Made by a program: the position numbers and the translations under genes
The notes under the pieces: model-generated
The model's database searches: none
Seen by the model: the letters and a program-made list of their open reading frames with translations, nothing else
What the model was told of the DNA's origin: nothing
Assembly: GCA_963668115.1 (NCBI GenBank)
Contig: OY764147.1
Location: forward strand, 2,728,001-2,792,000
DNA length: 64,000 nt
Direction of reading: 5' to 3'
Source of the DNA: Plut-88900 sp963668115
GTDB taxonomy: Bacteria; Chloroflexota; Dehalococcoidia; Plut-88900
Part shown: positions 8,916-17,000 of the stretch, one piece after another
Layout of the letters: the number at the start of each line of letters is the position of its first letter
How positions within the stretch are numbered: position 1 is the stretch's first letter

Positions 8916-9464
8916 CTACCGGGGTTCGGTCCAGTTTTTGACGTAGTTTCTTTGTTGGGGGGTCTGGGGGGAGGTGGGGTTGGCGGCCCTTTTGAATTCG
9001 TCCATGTTCAGCCACCATTCGGCGATCTGGGCTAGGGCTTCGTCGCCGGTTTTGCCGTGACGGACTAGCCAGCAGCCGACGACGGTGCCCGTGCGCCCGA
9101 CTCCGGCCCAGCAGTGGACGTATACGGTCTTGCCGCCGGTGATGGCGGAGTCTATGGCACCCAGGGTGTCGGCCATGAATTTTGGGCTGTCGGGGACGCT
9201 GAGGTCTCCGATGGTGCGGCGATCGTGGGTGACGGTGAGGCCGAGGGTTTGGGCTTCTTCTTGGGCGATTTCATCGTAGGGTGGAAGTTCATTTGGGCCA
9301 GTGAGGTTGATGAAGTGGTTGATGCCCGCTTCGAGGAGGCGGCGGACTCGCAGTCTGGCGCGTGTCGGGTCGAAGTCACCGGGGTATTCACCGGCGGCGA
9401 AGGAGCCGGGTAGGACCCAGTAGGTGTTGGGAGCGGGGGGTTGTGGGGAGTCGGGGGTGGGCAT
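8916..9464 (-). CDS. Dual-specificity/tyrosine phosphatase-like protein
   Basis: 182 residues from the ATG at 9464; a longer frame upstream would run into the LLM gene and is Ser/Pro-rich filler. The cysteine phosphatase P-loop HCWAGVGRTG gives Cys118 and Arg124. A general-acid Asp is available in the loop near 87-92. The N-terminal YWVLPGSFAAGEYPGD is typical of bacterial protein-tyrosine/dual-specificity phosphatases. Substrate unknown. It starts 10 bp after the LLM gene ends, so the two are co-transcribed. Confidence 0.88.
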   Translation of the reverse strand: MPTPDSPQPPAPNTYWVLPGSFAAGEYPGDFDPTRARLRVRRLLEAGINHFINLTGPNELPPYDEIAQEEAQTLGLTVTHDRRTIGDLSVPDSPKFMADTLGAIDSAITGGKTVYVHCWAGVGRTGTVVGCWLVRHGKTGDEALAQIAEWWLNMDEFKRAANPTSPQTPQQRNYVKNWTEPR

Positions 9465-9474
9465 TGGTTGGGGG

Positions 9475-10539
9475 TTACCAGGACTTGACGACGGGGAGGA
9501 CTTCCTTGGCGAAGAGGCGGAGGCTTTGCTCGGCGAGTTCGAAGGGGATGCCACCGAAGCGGAAGGAGACGTTCATTTCGAAGTTGCCCAAGAGGGCGCG
9601 GCGTTCTTCGAGGCCGCGGAGGATCTTGTCGGGGGTGCCCCAGCTGGCGGCTTTCATGAAGCCCTTGACGGCACCTTCCAGGCCAGCGGAGCGGGCGATT
9701 TCGGCCTTCTGCTGGTAGGCGTTATATCCCTTGACGGACTTGAAGTGGTCGCTGAGGAATTCGTAGTGGTAGAAGTTGCTCTCGACGAATTTGCCCTGAT
9801 ACTGGCGAGCGTGCTCCTCGCACTCTTCGAGGTCGGGGCCGCAGACGGTGAACTCGGTCAGGAGGAGGGTGGGGGGTTCGGTGCCATGGAACTCACGGTG
9901 CAGCTCCCGGCCGCGCTCGATTCCCGGCATGCGCATTTCCCAGGGCCGGTCGGCGAACATGATGATGTGGGCACCGAGCCTGGCGGCTGAGGCGATGGAG
10001 TCGTCGCTGGCGGCGACGGCGTAGATACGGCCATCGAAGGAGTGCTGGGGTCGGGGTCGTAGCTCGGTGCGGGCCTGCTTGTAGTAGGGGCCATCGCCTT
10101 CGATGAAGCCGGTCTTGAGGGCGTCGACGATCATGAAGGCGGCCTCGTCGAAGCGGCCGCGGGACTCGTCCATGCTGATGCCGAAGGCGTTGAACTCCCG
10201 CCGGGCGAGGCCCCGGCCAAATCCCAGACGGAGCCTACCGCCGCTCAGCATGTCCAGGACGGCGGCGTTTTCGGCGACGCGGAGGGGGTTGTGCCAGGGG
10301 AGAATCACGGCGGCGGTTCCGACGTCTATGTGGGGGTGCCGGGCGGCGACGTGGGTCATGAGCTGGAGGTTGTCGGGGATGAAGGAGTAGTCGTTGAAGT
10401 GGTGCTCGGTGGACCAGACGCAGTCGAAGCCAAGGTCTGCGGCGATGTCGGCGAGGCGAAGGTCTTCTTCCCACATCCGGGCGTCGGAGCCGTTTTCCCA
10501 GCCGTAGCTGGAAAATATCATGAACATTCCTACGTCCAT
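9475..10539 (-). CDS. LLM-class flavin-dependent oxidoreductase (luciferase-like)
   Basis: 354-residue TIM-barrel flavin monooxygenase/reductase. Family marks are VWSTEHHFNDYS near 41-52, HIDVGTAAVILPWHNPLRVAENAAVLDMLSGGRLRLGFGRG (substrate/FMN barrel strands), and the late PDKILRGLEERRALLG. It is closest to bacterial-luciferase alkanal monooxygenase-type members. Substrate unknown. The first of four LLM genes in the window; it precedes the phosphatase gene. Confidence 0.93.
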   Translation of the reverse strand: MDVGMFMIFSSYGWENGSDARMWEEDLRLADIAADLGFDCVWSTEHHFNDYSFIPDNLQLMTHVAARHPHIDVGTAAVILPWHNPLRVAENAAVLDMLSGGRLRLGFGRGLARREFNAFGISMDESRGRFDEAAFMIVDALKTGFIEGDGPYYKQARTELRPRPQHSFDGRIYAVAASDDSIASAARLGAHIIMFADRPWEMRMPGIERGRELHREFHGTEPPTLLLTEFTVCGPDLEECEEHARQYQGKFVESNFYHYEFLSDHFKSVKGYNAYQQKAEIARSAGLEGAVKGFMKAASWGTPDKILRGLEERRALLGNFEMNVSFRFGGIPFELAEQSLRLFAKEVLPVVKSW

Positions 10540-10711
10540 CTGGTTGCTCCCTTTTGTTTTTTAGGTGTCGGCAGGGTTTGTGTCCGGGTTTAAGAAGGAC
10601 TATCGGTATCTTAACAGGGTTGGGAAAGGGAGGTGTCCCAGTTTCTCAGCGGGGCATCGGAATGGCGGGTATGCAAACACTCTCTTAATGGCGGAGGGGA
10701 TGGGTGGGGCG

Positions 10712-10717
10712 TATAAT
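10712..10717 (+). promoter_or_regulatory. Possible -10 box of the first permease gene
   Basis: TATAAT about 70 bp before the ATG at 10788. No good -35 is visible. The 10540-10711 gap holds a 'GCGGGGCATCGGAATGG' repeat (about 10640) and no gene. Confidence 0.35.
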
Positions 10718-10787
10718 CGCGGCCAGCCCCCGACGCAGGCCCATTGGCCCTATCAGGGGGACAACTGCGTCCCACGACATAACTCTG

Positions 10788-12548
10788 ATGGCTAGCAGGC
10801 CAGCTACTTCAACCCTCCAATACGAAGCGCACGAGAGGCCCCGCCTGCCGGTAACGGTCGGGCTGAGCGTCCAGACGGCACTTCTTGTAATCGCGCCGAC
10901 TGCGGTGTTTCCAATCGTGCTGGTCCAGGCGGTAGGAGGATCGGACGCGGAGGTGGCATGGGGGGTGTTCGCGATGCTGGTCATTAACGGAGCGGTCACC
11001 GTCCTTCAGGCGTATCGCATCGGGCCATTCGGCGCGGGGATGCTGGTGAACGCATACCCTTCGCCCACGGCGATACCCTTTTGCATCCTTGCGTTACAAG
11101 AAGGCGGAGCCCCGACGCTAGCCTCGCTGATACTGGTGTCGGGGGTGTTCCAGGTCCTGCTCTCCCTTCGTCTGTCCCTGCTGAGGAAGCTGGTGACCCC
11201 GGCCTTCAGCGGTACGGTGCTGATCCTGCTGGTGATAACGGTCATTCCGGTGGTGTTCGGCAGTGCAAACGACGTGCCCAACGATGCACCCGCCGCAGCG
11301 GGCCCGGTGTGCATCCTGGTTACTTTCGTGGTCATTGTGGGGCTGCTGCTGAAGGGGTCCGCCGCGTGGCGGGTCTGGGCGTCCCTGATAGGGATAGTTG
11401 CGGGGGCCATAGTTGGGATAGGGTTCGGGATTTTCGACTTTGGGCCCGTGAGGGAGGCTGCGGTAGCGGGGCTGCCGCTGGACGGGTGGCCCGGGTTCGG
11501 ATTCAGCTTCGGATCGGCTTTCTGGTCGCTCCTACCTGCATTTCTCTTTCTATCGGCGATAACAGTGTTGCAGGGAAACTCGATAGCAATGGCGACGCAG
11601 CGTGTGTCCTGGCGGGAATCCCGGGCGATTGATTACCGACGGGTCCAGGGCACGACTGCGTGCTCGGGGCTGGGGACCCTGGTGTCGTGTTTCGCTGCGG
11701 CATTGCCGATCACGACCGGGCCAAGGGGAGTGGCGATTGTGCAGCAGACGGGCTGCGCATCCCGCTACATTGGGATAGGCGCGGGCCTCATACTCATCCT
11801 TGCGGCGTTTTTCCCTCAGACCTGGAGTCTGCTGATAGGGGTACCGCCTTCCGCGACCGCTATGTTCATGGTGGCAATGCTGAGCCCGCTGGTGGTGGAA
11901 GGGATGAAGCTAATTGTCCAAGATGCTCCGGACTTTCGGAAAAGCCTGGTAATCGGGTCTGCGCTGGTAGTGGGGATAGGCTTCCAGACGGGGCTGGTAA
12001 ATCTGCCGATAGGGGACATGTGGGAGGCGGTGTTCGAGAAGGCGTTCATATCGGGCGGGGTGATCCTGGTGCTGTTGACGATTTTCGTGGAATACGGGAG
12101 GGGCGGGGTGCAACGCCGGCTGCGTACGGAAGTGAGCATGGATGCACTCCCGAAGATAAAGGACTTCCTGAAAGAGTATTCAGATCTCATGGGATGGGAC
12201 GAGTCGATGGCGAGACGGCTCCATGCGGTGGCGGAGGAAACGCTGATGATCCTGCACGAGGGGGGCGGCGAGGGAAGAAGGCTGCGGATTACGGCAAGGA
12301 GCCAAGGGCCAAGGGCGGAGTTGGAGTTCGTAAGCGCGTCAGCAAGCGCGGAGAACGTGGAAGACAGGATTGCCCTGCTGACCACTGCGGCTCCGGGTGA
12401 AGCAGAGCTGGAACCGGTGGACCTGGAGAGCTCGGTGGGCAGGGATGCGCCTTTGCAGTTGCTGCGGCACTACGCGACGTCGGTGAGTCACAGGCAGTAT
12501 CACGACATCGAGGTGATAGAGGTGCGCGTTGCTCCGCCGGCGGGATAG
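10788..12548 (+). CDS. NCS2/xanthine-uracil permease-type transporter fused to an anti-sigma-kinase-like domain (paralogue 1)
   Basis: 586 residues from the ATG at 10788 (MASRPATSTLQYEA); the longer frame upstream is not conserved in the paralogues. Residues about 20-435 are multispanning, with the NCS2 features of a GLSVQTALL first helix and RKLVTPAFSGTVLILLV. From about 443 it is cytosolic: DALPKIKDFLKEYSDLMGW, AVAEETLMIL, NVEDRIALL, then LLRHYATSVSHRQY. This resembles an RsbW-type GHKL domain in layout, but lacks the N-box Asn and the glycine boxes. The substrate may be a nucleobase or other N-heterocycle (family knowledge). Confidence 0.85.
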   Translation: MASRPATSTLQYEAHERPRLPVTVGLSVQTALLVIAPTAVFPIVLVQAVGGSDAEVAWGVFAMLVINGAVTVLQAYRIGPFGAGMLVNAYPSPTAIPFCILALQEGGAPTLASLILVSGVFQVLLSLRLSLLRKLVTPAFSGTVLILLVITVIPVVFGSANDVPNDAPAAAGPVCILVTFVVIVGLLLKGSAAWRVWASLIGIVAGAIVGIGFGIFDFGPVREAAVAGLPLDGWPGFGFSFGSAFWSLLPAFLFLSAITVLQGNSIAMATQRVSWRESRAIDYRRVQGTTACSGLGTLVSCFAAALPITTGPRGVAIVQQTGCASRYIGIGAGLILILAAFFPQTWSLLIGVPPSATAMFMVAMLSPLVVEGMKLIVQDAPDFRKSLVIGSALVVGIGFQTGLVNLPIGDMWEAVFEKAFISGGVILVLLTIFVEYGRGGVQRRLRTEVSMDALPKIKDFLKEYSDLMGWDESMARRLHAVAEETLMILHEGGGEGRRLRITARSQGPRAELEFVSASASAENVEDRIALLTTAAPGEAELEPVDLESSVGRDAPLQLLRHYATSVSHRQYHDIEVIEVRVAPPAG

Positions 12549-12635
12549 AAAGGAAATGGGAGAAGCAGTCGGGGGAGTCGGGAGAGGAGGCTAGAGGTTG
12601 AGGTTGTAGGCGACGGCCCTGGGTCTGTGGCCGGC

Positions 12636-13493
12636 TCAGGCGGGGACGATGTGGCGGTCGGGGGAGAGGCGGATGGTGGTGCGCTTGAGGAGGCGGTTCT
12701 GGTCGGTGCGGAAGGCGTCGCGGCGGTGGAGGAGGAAGCCGTTGTCCCACATTATGAGGTCGCCGGGCTGCCAGGTGTGGGCGTAGACGAACTCGGGGCG
12801 GGTGGCGTGCCGGATTAGCTCATCGAGGAGGGCGCGGGCCTCGGGCTGGTCCATGCCTTCGATGCCGACCATGGTGCTTGGGTCCAGGTAGAGGGTGCGC
12901 GCACCGGAGACTGGGTGGGTCTGGACGAGGGCGTGGGTCACCTTGGGGGTCTTAGCCAGGATTTCTTCGGTGGGGACGGTCTCGTCGTTGTAGTCCTTGT
13001 AGCGCTCGGCGTAGCTGAAGACGGCGCGGCGGCCTTCGATGCAGGCTTTGGTGTCGGGGGGGAGGGCTTCGTAGGCGAGGCGGAGGTTGGCCCAGTAGGT
13101 GCGGGGGCCATCCTGCGGTACCTCGACGCCGTAGAGGATGGCGCCGGTGGCGGGGTTTGCCATGTAGGCCTGGTCGGTGTGCCAGGCGAGCTCGCCGGAG
13201 CCGAGGCCACCGATGGTCTCGCCGCGGGCGTTGCGCATGTTGGAGATCCGGATGATCTCGGGGTTGGCGCCGGAGGCCCAGTCGGTGCGGACGATGACGT
13301 CGGGTGTGCCGAAGCGGTTGCTGAAGGCGACGAGTTCGTGCTCGGTGAGGGCCTGGCGACGGAAGACGAGGACGCCGTGGGTGGCGAGGGCGTCATCAAG
13401 GGACCGGACTTGCCGGTCGTCGAGGGGAGACCAGATCTGGAGTCCGGCGTATTCGAGGGCGAAGTTTGGGGTGAGGGGGGTGGGGTGGGGCAT
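12636..13493 (-). CDS. TauD/TfdA-family Fe(II)/2-oxoglutarate dioxygenase
   Basis: 285 residues. It hydroxylates an organic substrate using 2-oxoglutarate and O2. The iron ligands are visible as His105 and Asp107 in AWHTDQAYM and His256 in NGFLLHRRDAF, with the co-substrate Arg in RLLKRTTIR. The N-terminal THGVLVFRRQALTEHELVAFSNRFG is family-typical. Substrate unknown. A TATAAT at 13500-13505 lies only 6 nt from the start codon, so the mRNA may be leaderless. A nine-box TTGATTGAA array lies 75 bp upstream. Confidence 0.93.
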   Translation of the reverse strand: MPHPTPLTPNFALEYAGLQIWSPLDDRQVRSLDDALATHGVLVFRRQALTEHELVAFSNRFGTPDVIVRTDWASGANPEIIRISNMRNARGETIGGLGSGELAWHTDQAYMANPATGAILYGVEVPQDGPRTYWANLRLAYEALPPDTKACIEGRRAVFSYAERYKDYNDETVPTEEILAKTPKVTHALVQTHPVSGARTLYLDPSTMVGIEGMDQPEARALLDELIRHATRPEFVYAHTWQPGDLIMWDNGFLLHRRDAFRTDQNRLLKRTTIRLSPDRHIVPA

Positions 13494-13499
13494 GGGAGG

Positions 13500-13505
13500 A
13501 TTATA
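13500..13505 (-). promoter_or_regulatory. -10 box, probable leaderless promoter of the TauD gene
   Basis: Reads TATAAT on the minus strand and ends 6 nt before the ATG. No Shine-Dalgarno fits in that space. Confidence 0.5.
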
Positions 13506-13567
13506 TTAGATGGCGGGGTGGGGGGGCCGCCGGACCCGGCGGCGGGTGCGCTACGGGATGATTGGGC

Positions 13568-13671
13568 TTGATAGAACGTTGATTGTACTCGATTGAAGGA
13601 TGATTGATGTTGATTGAACATTGATTGTACTTGATTGAAGGTTGATTGAATTCATAGCTGTTTTGATTGAA
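13568..13671. promoter_or_regulatory. Helically phased TTGATTGAA array (9 boxes)
   Basis: Boxes (exact or with one or two mismatches) begin at 13568, 13579, 13589, 13600, 13610, 13621, 13631, 13642 and 13663. Spacings are 11, 10, 11, 10, 11, 10, 11 and 21 bp, a mean of about 10.5 bp per box. All point the same way and lie 75 bp upstream of the TauD start. A cooperative regulator-binding array is the simplest reading; this is inference. Confidence 0.7.
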
Positions 13672-13841
13672 TGCAGGCTAAAGTGGGGAGAGAAAATTTT
13701 CGGGGTGTTTTGGCGGGGGTGGCGGTTGGGATTTTGGGTGGGCATGGCGGGTCTGAGTTTGGGTTGATTATAGCACTGGTGTGTGGATGAGGGAAGGGGG
13801 GAGGGGGAGGCGTGAGTGGACAGGGTTGTAGGTGATTATTC

Positions 13842-13885
13842 CGGAGGGATGGATTCCTGCCTCCGCAGGAATGACGGCAAAGGGT
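13842..13885. repeat. Dispersed palindromic repeat, type 1 (copy 2)
   Basis: Same GGAGGGATGGATTCC...GGAATGACGGCAAAGG unit as at 2856. It is followed at about 13927-13952 by a CCTCGCGGGGCATCGGAATGG repeat, also near 10640 and, degenerate, 32135. Nothing else supportable lies in 13672-14059. Confidence 0.75.
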
Positions 13886-14059
13886 GGGTGGGGATGATGG
13901 GGGGTGAATGGTGGGCTGGTGTGGTAGATTCCTCGCGGGGCATCGGAATGGAAAGGGGGTGGGGGGTGGGAGTAACCCGGGCCGGGTGATGGAGGCGCGA
14001 AAACTCGCCGCAGATTCTCCACCATGTGAGAGCCTGCGGCGAGCTTATTCGCGGGTTAG

Positions 14060-17000
14060 CTATTCGTCGAGAAGGTCCGTTGGAGCGGCGAAGTAGCCCG
14101 AGGCAAAGACCAGGCCGTCGTGCCGGACGGCCCACGTGATCCGGTAGTTGTCCCCGGCGCCCCGAATGTTAGGGAAAGTGGCCTGGAACCAGTGCCCTTC
14201 CTCGGTTGCATCCAGCATTTTTCTGCCTACGTCCGTCCCGTCCGGTGACCAGTAGTCTTCGGCGTCAGTCCCGATCAGTCCCTCATTCACGTAATGGGTA
14301 AGGAACTTCCCGTCCTTATCCAACAGCGCCAGGAACCACACCCCTTCTTCCACGCTTTCCTTGCTCTGGTAATACTCCACCGTCGCCGCCAACCCGTGCT
14401 TCCCGTAATAGTCGATGGCTTCTGTGACGTAGTCCTGAGTGTAGGTCCTGGGGTCTTCGGGCAGAGGGTAGTAGCCGGAGGCGAAAAGTATCCCGTTGCG
14501 CCGGACCGCGTAGGCAATCTTGGGCGCTTCTACCAGCGTAATCGGATGCGGCCACTGGTATTCGACCCGTATTCCTTCCCCTCCATCAGCCGCCTTCGCC
14601 AGCGACTCGCCCAGAGGGTTCCCTTCGGAGTCCTTGCCGGTGAGGGCCTTGATATCCGTTCCAATCAGGTTGGGGAAGACGGGATGCACAATATAGCTAT
14701 CGTTCTCGTCAGTGGCGAATAGGTACCACTGTCCTTCGAAGCTGACGACGCCGTTGTAGTAGTTCTGCATTGACTCTAGGCCATCATCGTTGTAACGCTC
14801 TATGGCCCGGCCGACGTAATCCTGCGTGAATTCCCAGGGATCTTCGCCCACCCAGGCCGGACTGGCCGTGTAATAACCCGACGCGAATATCTTGCCGTCG
14901 TAGCGGATTGCCCAGGTAGTCTTCAGTTCTTTCTCTCCGGTGACGGGGTGCGGCCAGAAGTATTCCACCCAGACCCCTTCCTGCGTAGCTTGAGCGATGC
15001 GCTGTCCCAACGGGTCGCCGGCGATGTCCGTCACCTCCTTGATGTCCGTCCCAATCCGTTCAGATTCAATGGGATGGACAATGTAGATGTCGTTCTCGTC
15101 CGTCATGAACAGGTAGAACTGGCCGTCCACGCTTGCCTGACTGTTGTAATAGGATTCCGTTGCCAACAGCCCGTACTCCCGGTAAAAGCCTATGGCGTTG
15201 TTGACGTATTCCTTGGTGGCGGCTTCAACGTTCTCCTGTATTATCTGATGGGCTGACATGAACAGCAGACCATCGTGAAGGACGATGAAATAGCGCGCCG
15301 GCTCCTGCTGGCCGGTGGTGGGATTGGGGCGCAGGCTTTGCACCCAAACACCATTCTCGTCAGCCCTGGCCACCTCGGCGTGAAATGGGCCACCGGGAGC
15401 GATCAAGCCCATCACCCGATTGTTCAGATAGTAGACCGGCGACGCCAGCAGGACGTAAGTTTCCGGATCAACCAGGAACAGGTAGCGCCTGTCGGGGCCC
15501 AAGCTTGGGACTGCTCCCTCTTCGGTAATCAGGCTATAGTACTCAATCGTCGCTTCCCGCCCGTTCGCTTCATAGTAGTCGATGGCATTCTGGACGTAGG
15601 CGCGAGTCAGCTGGTCGTTGGTCTTGGCGGGGGGAACATCGGGGCGGTCATCGTAGTAGCGCGAGGTGAAGAGCAGGTCGTCGTATCGGATGGCCCACAC
15701 GTGAGCGTACAAGGTCTCCGAAGACCTGGTGTTGGGGAAGATGAAGTTGACCCAGACACCGTCCTCCGTGGCTTCGGTCATCTCTTTACCAATCTGCCGG
15801 ATGCGGCCCGCGCCGACATCTTTCAAGTCTGTGCCAATGATGTCCGGCGCAAGGATGGCAACGAGCACAATATCGTTCTCATCGGCCAGGGTCAGGCTCC
15901 ACTGCCCGTCCAGGCTGTCCTGGCTGTTGTAGTGTTCGACGGCGGCGTCCAATCCGTTGGCCCGGTAGTAATCGATGGCCTGCTGCACGTACTCCCGGGT
16001 GCGAGCCGCCGGGTCTTCAACCTGTGGGTAGTAGCCCGACGCGAACAGCATTCCATCATGGCGCACGGCGTACCCGACCTTGGGCACTTCATTCAGCGTT
16101 ACCGGATGGGGCCACAGGTACTCAACCCAGACCCCTTCACCGCCGTCGACGGCTTTGGCCAGTTCCCTGCCCAACTCGTAGCCGTCGGAACCGACCACGT
16201 CCTTGATGTCCGTGCCTATCAGGTCGGGAATCAGGGGATGTACGTGGTAGACGTCGTTGGCGTCGGTGGCGAAGAGATACCATTGGCCTTCGAAGCTGGC
16301 GACGCTGTTGTAGTAGTTGAGCATGGACTCCAGGCCGTCGCGCTCGTAACGCGCTATTGCCCGATCCACGTACTCCTTCGTGTACTCACGGGGCTCGGCG
16401 TTCTGCCAAGCCGGAGTTCCGGCCTCGGGACCGCCAGCGTAGTAGCCCGAGGCGAAGATGAAGCCGTCGTGGCGGAGGGCCCAGGTGACCTTCGGCATCT
16501 CCTTGCGGGTGACGGGGTGAGGCCAGAGGTACTCAACCCAGATGCCATCCTCGGTGGCCTGGGCTATCTCCTTGCCCAGTTCCTGCCCGTCAGAACCCAC
16601 CACGTCCTTGATGTCGGTATCGATGAGGTGGGGGAATATGGGATGGGCGAGGTAGAGGTCGTCGGGGCCGATGAGGAAGAGGTAGAACTGGCCGTCCAGG
16701 CTGTCCTGGCTGTTGTAGTAGGCGATGGTTGCGTCGAGGCCGTCCTTTTCGTACATGGCGACGGCCTTGTTTACGTACTCCTTGGTGGAACCCGCCACGT
16801 CCTGCGTAAGGATGGAATGGCTGGAATAGAACACGAGGCCGTCGTGACGGACGACGAGGATCCGCCGGGGCTCTTCCTGCCTGGTGACCGGGTTGACGGA
16901 GCGAGCGTTAACCCAGCGGCCCTCTTCGGTGGCGATGCTTATCAATTGACCAAAGCCGGGGAACCTCGATCCGGGGCCGACGTTCTGGCCCTCCAGAGAG

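Noticed and set aside
13568..13671. A CRISPR array
   Set aside because: Units are 9 bp at 10-11 bp spacing, with no spacers of 25-40 bp and no cas genes.
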